Both the position numbers and the translations under genes were made by a program. 34,511 bases of DNA from the NCBI GenBank assembly GCA_018823415.1, contig JAHJIN010000001.1, forward strand, positions 1-34,511, written 5' to 3'. The notes under the pieces were generated by a model. That model did no database searches. It was not told the origin of the DNA and saw nothing but the letters and a program-made list of their open reading frames with translations. How positions within the stretch are numbered: the first letter of the stretch is position 1; every line of letters begins with the position of its first letter. This DNA comes from Chloroflexota bacterium. GTDB lineage: Bacteria; Chloroflexota; JAHJIN01. Of the stretch, positions 25,883 through 34,464 are shown piece by piece.

Positions 25883-28276
25883 ATGTCCGAGCATACAAGC
25901 CGTTCGACAACCTGGCAGACTGCCCTGGCCCTGGCCTTGAGCCTGGTGGCCCTGGCCCTGCGTGCCTATCGGCTGGCGGCGCCAAGCCTCTGGTTCGACG
26001 AGGCGTTTAGCGTGGACTATGCCCGGCACGGGCTGAGCGCCTGGCTGGCCGGGCAGACCACGGTGCAGGGCATCACCGTGGTCGAATTGCACCCGCCACT
26101 GTACTTTGGTCTGTTGAACGCCTGGATGGCCCTGGCCGGGGCCGGCGAGTTCGCCGTGCGGTACAGTTCGCTGTTTTGTGGCGTGCTCCTGGTGCCGCTG
26201 GCCTTTGTAGTGGGCCGGCGGCTGTTCAACGCGCGGACCGGCCTGCTGGCCGCCCTCCTAACCGCCATATCGCCGTTCCTGGTCTACTATTCCCAGGAGG
26301 CTCGGCCATATATCCATCCCACCTGTTTCGCGCTGCTGGCGTTCTATGTGTTTCTGCGTGCCCTCGCGCCCGGCAGCCGCTGGCGCACGTGGGCATTGTA
26401 TGGCCTCGCCACGCTGGCGGCCGTGAACCTGCACTACTATGCGGCGATGGCGACGGCCGCCCAGGGTCTTTATCTGCTGCTGCGTGGCCGGGCGCGGTGG
26501 CCTCAGCTCAAGCGATGGATCGTCACCATGCTGGTGGTGGCGGCCCTGTACGTGCCGCTGCTGCCCACCATGCTGCGTCAACTGGGCAGCTATGGCGTCT
26601 ACTGGGAAGGCGAAATCGGGCTGGATGTAATTTTGACGCGCTCGGTGATGGCCCTGGGCGCTGGGCTGACGGCGCCTCCCTCGTGGGCGGCCCTCAGCGG
26701 CGCGTTACTGGTGCTGCTGGCGGCTGTGGCGTTGGTTCAGGGCCTCTGGACCGCCCGGCGCGACCGCCGCGCCGCCGATGGCGTGCTGCTGCTGGCCTTG
26801 TATGTGGCGCTGCCCATCCTGGCCGTGTACGTCGCCTGCCTTGTCAAACCAAAGTTCCACGAGCGCTTTGTCATCGTGGCGGCGCCGGCCCTGTACCTGC
26901 TGGCCGCCCGGGGCCTCGACGTGACCTTTGCCCGGGTCCGCATTGGCGCGCGTTATCGCCTGGCCCGCCTGACGCATCAGGCCACGTACGCAGTGGCCGT
27001 GGCCGTGCTGGTGCTGGCGGCCGTCGGGCCGCTGTACAATCTATACACAGACCCGGCCTATGCCCGCGACGACTATCGCGCCCTGGCCGCCGCCATCGAG
27101 TCCCAGCAGGCGCCCACCGACGCCATCTTGTTGTGCGCCCCGTACATGTACCCGGCGTTCACGACCTATTATCACGGCGGCCTGCCCTGGGATGGTCTGC
27201 CCAAGCAGACCCCGGCCGACCGCGAGGCCACGGCCGCGGCCCTCAACGCGCTCACCGCCGGCCGCGACCGCCTGTGGCTGGCGCTGTGGCAGGACCAGGT
27301 GGCCGACCCGGAAGGCTATGTGCTGGACCAACTAGGCACTCGTTGCGCGCAACTGGCCCCGCCGGTCGAGTTCCCGGGCTTACGCCTCATGCTTTTTGAC
27401 CTGACGAACCGGCCCACGTTTACCGCCGAACCGGGCATCCAGACGCGCCGACCGGCCCTGTTCGATGGACGCATCGACCTGCTGGGCCTGGACCTGGACC
27501 GCACGTCCACCAAATGCGGCGAAACCATCAACCTGGCGCTGTTCTGGCAGGCCCGCGAGCCGCTGGGCGAGGACCTCACCGCCTTTGTCCACCTGGTCAA
27601 CGCGGCCGATGTCACCTATGCGCAGCAGGACAAGCGGCCCATCAACGACTATATGCCTACCAGCAAATGGCAGCCCGGCCAGGTGATGAAGGACGAGTAC
27701 CACCTTTTTGTGCCTTATGGCACGCCGCCCGGCGACTATTACCTGGTGGTGGGGCTGTATCGGGCCGCGACCGGCCAGCGGCTCTCGGTGTTCGGCAAGG
27801 AAAACCGTGTGTTGCCCGGCTACCGCTATCGTGTGGACCATATGTACGTCATGCGCATGGACGCGGGCCGGCCGGCCGATTTGCGCATCCCCACGCCCCA
27901 AACCGCCGACCTGGGGCGCGGCCTGCGTTTCTTGGGCTACGAATGCCAGCCCGATGCGCCAGCCGGCGCGCCCCTGCTCGTCACCCTGTTCTGGCAGGCG
28001 CAGGGGCAAATCGCCGGCGATGCTGTGGTCGTGCTGGACCTGCTGGATGAGACCGGAAGTGTGGCAGCCACGCAGCAGGGCCGGCCGGCCAACGACACCT
28101 ACCCCACGCCCGACTGGCTGCCGGACACCGTGGTGCGCGACATCCGGCTGCTGTCCATTCCGCCGGGCGTGTCGCCGGGGCGCTACCGGCTGCGCGTGAC
28201 GGTCCGCGATGCTGACGGGGTCAACTGGGGGCAGGTAGACCTGGCGACCCCGATCACGGTGCGGGGCACGATGTGA
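25883..28276 (+). CDS. GT39/ArnT-like polyprenol-linked glycosyltransferase
   Basis: The 797-residue protein has an N-terminal half with about 10 membrane helices and the marks of the GT-C superfamily: an acidic pair in SLWFDEAFSVDY near residue 40, and HPPLYF near 73, both in the first outside loop where catalysis occurs. YYSQEARPY is also typical. The C-terminal half (about 510-797) is outside the membrane and contains two related beta-rich domains with LFWQA, PIND/PAND and PPGDYYL/SPGRYRL repeats. Such enzymes move a sugar from a polyprenyl phosphate to protein, lipid or glycan. The start ATG has no clear ribosome binding site. Donor and acceptor are unknown. Confidence 0.88.
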   Translation: MSEHTSRSTTWQTALALALSLVALALRAYRLAAPSLWFDEAFSVDYARHGLSAWLAGQTTVQGITVVELHPPLYFGLLNAWMALAGAGEFAVRYSSLFCGVLLVPLAFVVGRRLFNARTGLLAALLTAISPFLVYYSQEARPYIHPTCFALLAFYVFLRALAPGSRWRTWALYGLATLAAVNLHYYAAMATAAQGLYLLLRGRARWPQLKRWIVTMLVVAALYVPLLPTMLRQLGSYGVYWEGEIGLDVILTRSVMALGAGLTAPPSWAALSGALLVLLAAVALVQGLWTARRDRRAADGVLLLALYVALPILAVYVACLVKPKFHERFVIVAAPALYLLAARGLDVTFARVRIGARYRLARLTHQATYAVAVAVLVLAAVGPLYNLYTDPAYARDDYRALAAAIESQQAPTDAILLCAPYMYPAFTTYYHGGLPWDGLPKQTPADREATAAALNALTAGRDRLWLALWQDQVADPEGYVLDQLGTRCAQLAPPVEFPGLRLMLFDLTNRPTFTAEPGIQTRRPALFDGRIDLLGLDLDRTSTKCGETINLALFWQAREPLGEDLTAFVHLVNAADVTYAQQDKRPINDYMPTSKWQPGQVMKDEYHLFVPYGTPPGDYYLVVGLYRAATGQRLSVFGKENRVLPGYRYRVDHMYVMRMDAGRPADLRIPTPQTADLGRGLRFLGYECQPDAPAGAPLLVTLFWQAQGQIAGDAVVVLDLLDETGSVAATQQGRPANDTYPTPDWLPDTVVRDIRLLSIPPGVSPGRYRLRVTVRDADGVNWGQVDLATPITVRGTM

Positions 28277-28312
28277 AACGTCAAACGCATGACGTCTGAC
28301 GGGGTAAGCCGC

Positions 28313-28963
28313 ATGACCGGACCGATTCATCTCGAACAGGAACGGGAAAGGCTGCGCCTGCTCCTGGCCGGTCCTTTGCCCGGCCGGGCGGCTCAGATAC
28401 GTATGACCCCCCGGCCTCGTCCGGAACTGGTCGACATGCCGCCGGGCCACCGGCCCCGGCCCGGCGGCGTGCTCGTCCTGCTCTACCCGGGCCCCGACGG
28501 CTGGCACCTGCCCCTCACCCGGCGCACCGATACCGTGTTAAACCACCAGGGGCAAATCTCGCTGCCCGGCGGCGCGCAAGAGCCCGGTGAAGACTTGCTG
28601 CACACCGCCCTGCGCGAAACCGCCGAAGAACTGGGCGTTCTGGTGGCCCCGGCAGAAGTATTGGGCGCACTGACGCCGCTGTTCGTCCCGCCCAGCGACT
28701 TTTGCATCACGCCGTTCGTGGCGGTCGTGGAGCGCCGGCTCACGTGGCAACCCGACCACCGCGAAGTCGCTGAGGTGCTGGACGTGCCGCTGGCCCTGCT
28801 GCGCGACCCGGCCACCATCGGCCAGGGCACATGGACCGTGCCCGGGATCACGGTGCAGGCGCCCTATTTCCAGGTGGGCGAGCACCGGGTCTGGGGGGCC
28901 ACCGCCATGATTCTGAGCGAACTGCTGGCGCTATTCGACCAGATACCACTGCTGCTGGACTGA
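28313..28963 (+). CDS. Nudix hydrolase, NudL/CoA-pyrophosphatase-like
   Basis: The 216-residue protein carries a complete Nudix box: [20 protein letters not shown] followed by ELG (G-x5-E-x7-RE-x2-EELG). Just before it, [20 protein letters not shown] matches the UPF0035 pattern (LLxxR...LxxHxGxxxPGG) of enzymes that split coenzyme A and its derivatives. I chose ATG 28313 because GGGG stands 8 nt ahead; an in-frame ATG at 28289 would add eight residues. It lies 5 nt before the response-regulator gene, so the two may share an mRNA, although their roles are not obviously linked. Confidence 0.9.
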   Translation: MTGPIHLEQERERLRLLLAGPLPGRAAQIRMTPRPRPELVDMPPGHRPRPGGVLVLLYPGPDGWHLPLTRRTDTVLNHQGQISLPGGAQEPGEDLLHTALRETAEELGVLVAPAEVLGALTPLFVPPSDFCITPFVAVVERRLTWQPDHREVAEVLDVPLALLRDPATIGQGTWTVPGITVQAPYFQVGEHRVWGATAMILSELLALFDQIPLLLD

Positions 28964-28968
28964 ACATC

Positions 28969-29661
28969 ATGCCTCAATCATCATCCTCACGCATCCTGGT
29001 CATCGAAGACGACCGGCCCATCGCCGATTTCATCCGGCGCGGCCTGACTTATGAGGGCTATGCGGTCGAGGTCGCCTTTGACGGCGAGTCGGGCCTGGCT
29101 GCTGCCCAACGCCAGCCGCCGGACCTGGTGCTCCTCGACGTGATGCTCCCCGGCGTGGACGGGTTCACCGTGTGCCGGCGCCTGCGTGCGGCCGGCGACG
29201 TGCCCGTCCTCATGCTCACCGCCCGCGACGCCGTGCCCGACCGCGTCACCGGGCTGGACAGCGGCGCCGACGACTATTTGACCAAGCCTTTTGCCTTTGA
29301 GGAACTGCTGGCGCGCATCCGAGCTTTGCTGCGACGCACCACCCCCGGCGAAGCCGACGAAACCGCGCTGCGCTTTGCCGATCTCGCCCTGGACCCGGGC
29401 ACCCGTCAGGTGTGGCGCGGCGACCGGCCGGTCGAACTTACGGCCCGCGAGTTTGATCTGCTGGCCTTGTTCATGCATCATCCCGGCCAGGTACTCACCC
29501 GCGACGTGATCTATCAGGACATCTGGGGCTTTGATTTCGACGGCGAGAGCAATCTGGTCGAGGTGTATGTGCGCTACCTGCGTCACAAGCTGGAGGCCGA
29601 CGGCGAGCCGCGCCTCATTCAGACCGTGCGGGGCGTGGGGTACGTGCTGCGTGAAACGTGA
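28969..29661 (+). CDS. OmpR-family response regulator
   Basis: The 230-residue protein has a receiver domain (about 8-120) with acidic pocket Glu13/Asp14/Asp15, phosphoacceptor Asp57 (LLDVMLPG), Thr84 and Lys106 (YLTKPF), and a C-terminal winged helix (about 132-228) with [20 protein letters not shown] and RYLRHKLE..., ending [12 protein letters not shown]. This is the PhoB/OmpR type, which binds direct repeats. It starts 5 nt after the Nudix gene and is followed, after a separate promoter, by its likely partner kinase. Direct repeats at about 11-bp steps ahead of the kinase and htrA genes are good candidates for its binding sites. Confidence 0.95.
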   Translation: MPQSSSSRILVIEDDRPIADFIRRGLTYEGYAVEVAFDGESGLAAAQRQPPDLVLLDVMLPGVDGFTVCRRLRAAGDVPVLMLTARDAVPDRVTGLDSGADDYLTKPFAFEELLARIRALLRRTTPGEADETALRFADLALDPGTRQVWRGDRPVELTAREFDLLALFMHHPGQVLTRDVIYQDIWGFDFDGESNLVEVYVRYLRHKLEADGEPRLIQTVRGVGYVLRET

Positions 29662-29710
29662 AGCGTCGAGCGGCGCGCTCTGCAAGCCCAGGCCCGCATT
29701 CACCCCATTT

Positions 29711-29754
29711 TCTCATCTGGCCTTCATCTCTCCTTAATCTTGATATGGCATACT
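29711..29754 (+). promoter_or_regulatory. Kinase promoter with three direct repeats at 11-bp steps
   Basis: TCTCATC (29711-29717), CTTCATC (29722-29728) and CTTAATC (29733-29739) lie at exact 11-bp steps. They are followed by an extended -10 element, TGG plus CATACT (29749-29754). No -35 box is present, so transcription probably needs an activator bound to the repeats, as in PhoB/OmpR systems. The last repeat starts 16 bp before the -10, the same spacing as at the htrA promoter. Confidence 0.7.
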
Positions 29755-29781
29755 GTTAGCACGCTATCCCGATTTCCCAAC

Positions 29782-29813
29782 CTACCAATCTACCAACCTA
29801 CTAATTTACCCAC
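29782..29813 (+). repeat. Four 8-bp tandem repeats before the kinase start
   Basis: CTACCAAT, CTACCAAC, CTACTAAT and TTACCCAC follow each other without gaps and end 2 bp before the ATG. They occupy the place where a ribosome binding site would be, and no Shine-Dalgarno sequence is visible. Confidence 0.75.
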
Positions 29814-29815
29814 CT

Positions 29816-31231
29816 ATGTCCATCCGTTTGCGTCTCACCATCTGGTATAGCCTGCTCCTGACCCTCACGCTGGGGTTGCTGAGCATCGTGTTGCACACGG
29901 TCCTGGCCTATAGCCTGATGACCGAAGTGGACCAGTCCATCGCGGACCGGGCCACGCAGGTCGAAGAATCTATCATGGCCGTGGTAGCTGCGCGCAGCGA
30001 CCCGGCGGTCTATGTCACCCAGGGGCGGGTGGTGCTACCGCCCATTGACGTGTTTGCCGCGCCGGGCATGTATATGCAACTGCTCGCCACCGACGGCACG
30101 CTGGTGAGTCGCTCGGAGAACCTGGCACAGCAGCAGTTGCCGCTGACTCCAGAGGCCTACCAGGCGGCCTTACGCGGCCAGACCACTATCGAAACCGTGT
30201 TGTTGGACGACGTGAATCTGCGCGTGCTGACCCGGCCCCTGGTCGTCCAAGAGCGCATCGTGGGGCTGGTCCAGGCGGGCCGGTCCCTGAGCGAGGTGGA
30301 CGCAGCCCTGGCTCGGCTGCGCCTGTTCCTGACGGCCGGCATCCTGCTGGGATTGGTGGCAGCCATCGCCGGGGGGGCACTCATCGCCGACCGGGCTCTG
30401 GCTCCCATCGACCGGGTGATCCGCACGGCGCAGCAGATCACCCAGGCCAAAGACCTGGGCCGGCGCATCGCGCAGCCGGGACCGCCGGACGAGGTGGGCC
30501 GGTTGGTCACCACGTTCAATGCCATGCTGGACCGGCTGGAAACCCTTTTTCGTGCCCAGCAGCGCCTGGTGGCCGATGCCTCGCACGAACTGCGCTCGCC
30601 GCTCACGGCCATTCGCGGCAACGTAGACCTCTTGTGGCGCGGCGCGGCCGACGACCCACCGGCGCGCGACGAGGCCGTGGCGGCCATCAGCGACGAGACC
30701 ACGCGCATGTCGCGGCTGGTGGCTGACCTGCTCACCCTGGCCCAGGCCGATGCCGGCGTGTCCATGATTTGCGAGAGCGTGGAACTGGACGCGCTGCTGC
30801 TGGACATCTATCGCCAGGCGCGCGACCGGGCACCGCATCTCACTGTGCGCCTGGGCCACGAAGACCAGGCGGTGGTGCGGGGTGACCCGGACCGGCTGCG
30901 CCAGCTTTTCGTCAACCTGACCGACAACGCGGCCAATTATACGCCGCCCGGCGGCACCGTCACCCTCTCGCTCTGGCGTGACGAGCCGTGGGTGCGCGTG
31001 GACGTGCGCGACACCGGCGTGGGCATTGACCCGGCGGACCAGCCGCACATCTTTGAGCGGTTCTATCGGGCGGACAAGGCCCGGTGCCGCGCGGCCGGGG
31101 GCACCGGGCTGGGCCTGGCTATCGCCCAGTGGATCGCGCAGGCCCATGACGGTCGCATCGAGGTGGACAGTGCGCCGGGGCAGGGCAGCACCTTTAGCGT
31201 GTGGCTGCCCCTGGCGGGTGACGACGACTGA
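29816..31231 (+). CDS. Sensor histidine kinase
   Basis: The 471-residue membrane kinase has helix 1 (about 9-32), an extracytoplasmic sensor domain (about 35-168), helix 2 (about 170-190), a HAMP linker (about 190-245), the HisKA domain with His257 (DASHELRSPLTAIRG), and the ATPase domain with the N box (NLTDNAANY, 367-375), DTGVGI (399-404) and GGTGLGLAI (428-436). It is a complete EnvZ/BaeS-type kinase and the likely partner of the upstream OmpR-type regulator. It is expressed from its own promoter with direct repeats, suggesting autoregulation. A bidirectional terminator follows. The signal sensed is unknown. Confidence 0.95.
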   Translation: MSIRLRLTIWYSLLLTLTLGLLSIVLHTVLAYSLMTEVDQSIADRATQVEESIMAVVAARSDPAVYVTQGRVVLPPIDVFAAPGMYMQLLATDGTLVSRSENLAQQQLPLTPEAYQAALRGQTTIETVLLDDVNLRVLTRPLVVQERIVGLVQAGRSLSEVDAALARLRLFLTAGILLGLVAAIAGGALIADRALAPIDRVIRTAQQITQAKDLGRRIAQPGPPDEVGRLVTTFNAMLDRLETLFRAQQRLVADASHELRSPLTAIRGNVDLLWRGAADDPPARDEAVAAISDETTRMSRLVADLLTLAQADAGVSMICESVELDALLLDIYRQARDRAPHLTVRLGHEDQAVVRGDPDRLRQLFVNLTDNAANYTPPGGTVTLSLWRDEPWVRVDVRDTGVGIDPADQPHIFERFYRADKARCRAAGGTGLGLAIAQWIAQAHDGRIEVDSAPGQGSTFSVWLPLAGDDD

Positions 31232-31247
31232 CACGGCAGGATGCAAT

Positions 31248-31280
31248 AAGGGGGCGAGATGGACTCGCCCCCTTGGTGTT
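31248..31280. terminator. Bidirectional terminator
   Basis: A perfect 11-bp stem (AAGGGGGCGAG at 31248-31258 with CTCGCCCCCTT at 31264-31274) with a 5-nt loop lies between the convergent kinase (+) and M4 protease (-) genes. A T-rich tail is present on the plus side (GTGTTT); on the minus side the stem is followed by ATTGCATCC, so it is weaker there. Confidence 0.75.
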
Positions 31281-31312
31281 TCTAGGAAATTGTTAGAATG
31301 CCCGGCGCCGGT

Positions 31313-32803
31313 CTACTGACCGCACAGGGCCACATCGACACCCACTTCGTCCCAGGCGTCGGCCACGTTGGCTGCATAGGAGCCGGCCACGGCGATGGTC
31401 GCCGCGCGAGCGTCGCAATAGCTGGCGTCTTCGGGCAGGCCGGTAAAGGCCAGGAAGACGATCTGCTCGGCCGCCGACAGGCCAATGCCCACCACGTCGG
31501 TGCCGGATGCACGCAGCGGGTTGGCGTTCTGACCGCCATTGACCAGCAGGTAGAACCAGTGGTTGGCGATGCCGCTATTGGTGTGCACGCCGCCGCCATC
31601 GCTGGTGCCGGTGTAGCGGTCGGCATAATGCGAGGGGTCGCCGTCCGTCGTGGGGTCAGCCATGTCGCGGATCCCATCATCGGTCGGCATGATGTCTTCG
31701 CCGATGGTCCAGTTGCCGGTGCCATAGTAGAACTCGATGGACGTGCCCATGATGTCCGAAAAGGCTTCGTTCAGCGCGCCTGACTCGTACGAGTAGATCA
31801 GGTCGCTGGTGGCATCGGTCACGCCGTGGCTCAGTTCGTGGGCCACCACGTCCAGGTCGCCGCACATCTCGATAAAGGTCACGCCGTCGCCGTCGCCGTA
31901 GGCCATCTGGGAACCGTTCCAGTAGGCGTTGGCATAGTTCCGGCCCAGGTGGGCCGAGGAGACCATGCCCTGCGGATAATAAGCCAGCCAGTTAAAGCTG
32001 TGCGTGCCCAGGTAATAGTTGTCGGTGACGCGGGCGTAAAAATGCGCGTCTACCAGCGCGTGCTGCCCCGGCGACGTGCGGCCGGCCAGGTCCCAGATGT
32101 CGTTGCTGTCGCTCGCCAGCGTGCCTGGTAGCTTTTTGCGGTTGCCGGCGTCGTAGGTGGTCTGGCGCCCGTCGGCCGAGATCATCTTGTACGCGCCGCT
32201 GACATACGTGGTAAGGCCTGTCAGGTCCTTGACGTCGCCCAGCACGCCAATGCCATAGCCATCCGTCAGACCGTTATAGGCATTCAAAACCGCGCCGCTC
32301 TGGGCGTCTACCCAGTAGAACCAGCGACTGTCAAAGCGTTGATTCTCTACGCGATAAAAATAGATCCCGGTCTCGGGATCCACCATCAAGTCTACGAACC
32401 ACTCGCCGTCGGCTCCCAGTTTTTTGGTCACGATGCTTTGAGCAGCTTTGGCGTTGAGCTTGACCTGGTTGCGTACATCTAGCTTGGGATAGTGAGCGCC
32501 AATGACGGCCACGTTTGTGCCCTTGGCATCTCGATAGACGGTCAGTTGGGCGCCCAGGACCAGGGCTTTGCCATAGTATTGCTGATAGCGTTCGGCCGTC
32601 AGGCCATAGCGTGCCATAGACGCGCTGGATACTCGATTTGCGTCGGCAGGCACGCGAAAGGCCGCTGCTTCGGCGCCTTTCAGGGCTCGAAAGCCCACTG
32701 GCCCTCCCGCCAGGGCCGGAGAAGGATTCATCAACCCCGCTGTGGTGCTGCTCACAACCAAAACCGCGACGGCGACTAGCGCCAGGATCGTTCGCTTGCT
32801 CAC
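31313..32803 (-). CDS. Secreted M4 (thermolysin-like) metalloprotease
   Basis: The 496-residue preproenzyme has a signal peptide (about 1-32, ending PALA), a propeptide with a PepSY-like stretch (FVDLMVDPETGIYFYRVENQ and WFYWVDAQSGAVLNAYNG), and an M4 catalytic domain. The zinc site is HELSH (in VVAHELSHGVTDA) with the third ligand in ALNEAFSDIMG, and the active-site His is in GGGVHTNSGIANHWFYLL. It is exported and probably digests external protein. The GTG start follows AAAGGAGAGG. It converges on the kinase gene and is divergent from htrA. Two Cys near the C-terminus (in SYCDAR and ALCGQ) may form a disulphide. Confidence 0.95.
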   Translation of the reverse strand: MSKRTILALVAVAVLVVSSTTAGLMNPSPALAGGPVGFRALKGAEAAAFRVPADANRVSSASMARYGLTAERYQQYYGKALVLGAQLTVYRDAKGTNVAVIGAHYPKLDVRNQVKLNAKAAQSIVTKKLGADGEWFVDLMVDPETGIYFYRVENQRFDSRWFYWVDAQSGAVLNAYNGLTDGYGIGVLGDVKDLTGLTTYVSGAYKMISADGRQTTYDAGNRKKLPGTLASDSNDIWDLAGRTSPGQHALVDAHFYARVTDNYYLGTHSFNWLAYYPQGMVSSAHLGRNYANAYWNGSQMAYGDGDGVTFIEMCGDLDVVAHELSHGVTDATSDLIYSYESGALNEAFSDIMGTSIEFYYGTGNWTIGEDIMPTDDGIRDMADPTTDGDPSHYADRYTGTSDGGGVHTNSGIANHWFYLLVNGGQNANPLRASGTDVVGIGLSAAEQIVFLAFTGLPEDASYCDARAATIAVAGSYAANVADAWDEVGVDVALCGQ

Positions 32804-33070
32804 GTTTGTCCTCTCCTTTTGAGGTAATGATTAGTGGTTATAGGTGTTGATCGGACCGCGAAAACGTGCCATTACCTGGGCCTATCATCCCCGCTGCTAT
32901 TGTCTTATACTGCACCTCCTGGGCAAGGCTCGACGTGCTGATGGTGGTTCTGGCTGGCTTCTCCAATCGCCGGGCCGGTGAACCGGTCGAATAGGCGGCG
33001 ATTTGGTACCCGCCGAGTGGTTTAACGCGAAATCGGCGAAAAAGATACGGCCTGGTTTCGACGAAAACTC
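32804..33070. other. Intergenic stretch between M4 protease and htrA regulatory region
   Basis: An open frame on the minus strand (32838-33077) has no ribosome binding site or familiar motif and is probably not a gene. On the minus strand TTGCCC and GACAAT boxes 16 bp apart lie about 120 bp ahead of the protease start and could be its promoter, though the match is modest. I see nothing else here. Confidence 0.45.
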
Positions 33071-33080
33071 TTATCATTCT

Positions 33081-33123
33081 TTTAACATCTTTTCATCTTG
33101 TTTTAACCTACGTGTGGCATAAT
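33081..33123 (+). promoter_or_regulatory. htrA promoter with direct repeats
   Basis: TTTAACA (33081-33087), TTTCATC (33091-33097) and TTTAACC (33102-33108) lie at steps of 10 and 11 bp. An extended -10 element follows, TGG plus CATAAT (33118-33123). The last repeat starts 16 bp before the -10, as in the kinase promoter, and the sequence TGGCATA is shared. No -35 box is seen. A fourth, poorer copy (TTATCAT) may lie at 33071. Confidence 0.7.
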
Positions 33124-33133
33124 ACACTCGGCG

Positions 33134-33308
33134 GGACGGTGTGACCGGCGGAATCACACCGCCCACCATGCTCCTTCCTCTCCTCAAAACCCGCCGGGGC
33201 CCGGGCTTTCGCGCCGATCACGCGGACGGTGTCCCCGGCGGGCAATATAAATCACGAGGCGCTTGCTTCGTTTTACGGGCGGGGAATCATCGGTTCGATT
33301 CCCCGCCC
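33134..33308 (+). promoter_or_regulatory. Structured htrA leader with three hairpins
   Basis: Three strong stems stand in the leader: 33134-33164 (8 bp CGGTGTGA/TCACACCG plus two more pairs across a mismatch), 33190-33242 (10 bp CCCGCCGGGG/CCCCGGCGGG around a 33-nt loop) and 33277-33308 (12 bp GGGCGGGGAATC/GATTCCCCGCCC). The last ends 28 bp before the htrA start codon. No T tract follows them. This could be a thermosensor, a stability element or an unknown riboswitch-like RNA; I recognise no known class. Confidence 0.6.
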
Positions 33309-33336
33309 CTAGCATGACATGATTACGGGGGTTGAT

Positions 33337-34464
33337 ATGAAACGAACACTAGTAGGCGCGGCCCTGGTGGCCGCGATGATTTTCTCTTGTGTGGGTGGCA
33401 CGGTCGGCGGGGCCATTCTAGGCGGCGTGGCCGGATATGCCGTCTCTCAGCAGCCGCGGGCGGCGCTGCCGGGGTCGGCGTCAAGCCAGGTATCGCCGGT
33501 CACTCAGCAATTGCGCGTGGAAGCCAACTCGGCGGTGATTGACGCCGTGCAAAAGGCGAAACCAGCCGTGGTGACGGTGGTCAATACGCTGGCAACGCGG
33601 AGCGTGGCCGGGTCGGCGCAGGCTTCGGGGTCTGGCGTCATCATTGACGAACGGGGTTATATCATCACCAACAACCACGTGGTGGAGGGTGCCCGGTCGC
33701 TGGAGGTCATTTTCCACGATGGCAAGCAGTCTTCGGCTCAACTGATAGGCGTCGACGAGTTTTCCGATCTAGCGGTCATCAAAGTGGATGGGTCGATGCC
33801 GGCCGTGGCCCCACTGGGGGACTCGACGGCGCTGCAACCCGGCGAGACCGTGATCGCCATTGGCAGTCCCCTGGGCGATTTCAAGGGCACGGTGACGGTG
33901 GGCGTGGTAAGTGCCATCAATCGCGACGTGGAGTTGAGCCCCGGGTATGTGATGGAAGGTCTTATCCAGACCGATGCGGCCATCAATCACGGCAACTCGG
34001 GCGGCCCGTTGCTGAACCTGCAGGGCCAGGTGGTGGGGATCAACACCCTGGTGGTGCGCGGCAGCGGCGCCAGCTCTTTCGGCACCGGCGACGTGGCCGA
34101 AGGCCTGGGGTTTGCGGTGCCCAGCGACACGGTCAAGAACGTATCGCAGCAGATCATTGACAAGGGCAAGGTGGCGCGGCCCTACCTGGGCATTCGCTAC
34201 CAGATGACGCCCCTGGCAGACAACTCGGACCAGTGGGGCGCACAGGTGATGTCGGTTGAGGCCGGCGAAGCAGCCGAGCGTGCCGGACTGCAAGAGGGTG
34301 ACGTGATCCTGGCGTTGGACGGGGAACGGCTCTCCGAGAACACGCCGCTGGTAAACCTGTTGATGCACTATCAGCCCGGCGATTCGGTGCAGGTGACGGT
34401 GCAGCGCAGTGCGCGTGAGTTGACGCTCACCGTGACCCTGGGCACTCGACCGGAAGCACAATAG
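33337..34464 (+). CDS. HtrA/DegP-type serine protease with PDZ domain
   Basis: The 375-residue protein has an N-terminal membrane anchor or signal (about 6-36, with Cys18 in a weak lipobox MIFSC), a trypsin-like domain with catalytic His114 (TNNHVV), Asp144 (EFSDLAVI) and Ser221 (NHGNSGGPL), and one PDZ domain (about 280-365) with RPYLGIRY and GLQEGDVILALDG. Such proteases remove misfolded envelope proteins. One PDZ domain fits the DegS/HtrA type. I prefer ATG 33337, which has GGGGG ahead, over ATG 33319. The promoter carries direct repeats like those ahead of the kinase gene, so it may be under the two-component system encoded upstream. Confidence 0.95.
   Translation: MKRTLVGAALVAAMIFSCVGGTVGGAILGGVAGYAVSQQPRAALPGSASSQVSPVTQQLRVEANSAVIDAVQKAKPAVVTVVNTLATRSVAGSAQASGSGVIIDERGYIITNNHVVEGARSLEVIFHDGKQSSAQLIGVDEFSDLAVIKVDGSMPAVAPLGDSTALQPGETVIAIGSPLGDFKGTVTVGVVSAINRDVELSPGYVMEGLIQTDAAINHGNSGGPLLNLQGQVVGINTLVVRGSGASSFGTGDVAEGLGFAVPSDTVKNVSQQIIDKGKVARPYLGIRYQMTPLADNSDQWGAQVMSVEAGEAAERAGLQEGDVILALDGERLSENTPLVNLLMHYQPGDSVQVTVQRSARELTLTVTLGTRPEAQ

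Noticed and set aside
32838..33077. A 79-residue minus-strand open frame between the M4 protease and htrA
   Set aside because: There is no ribosome binding site or recognisable motif, and its upstream end runs into the htrA promoter repeats.
33277..33308. A tRNA T-arm look-alike (GGTTCGATTCC) ahead of htrA
   Set aside because: The bases before the loop do not form a 5-bp T stem with those after it, and no D arm, anticodon arm or acceptor stem is found upstream. The sequence is one arm of a 12-bp hairpin.
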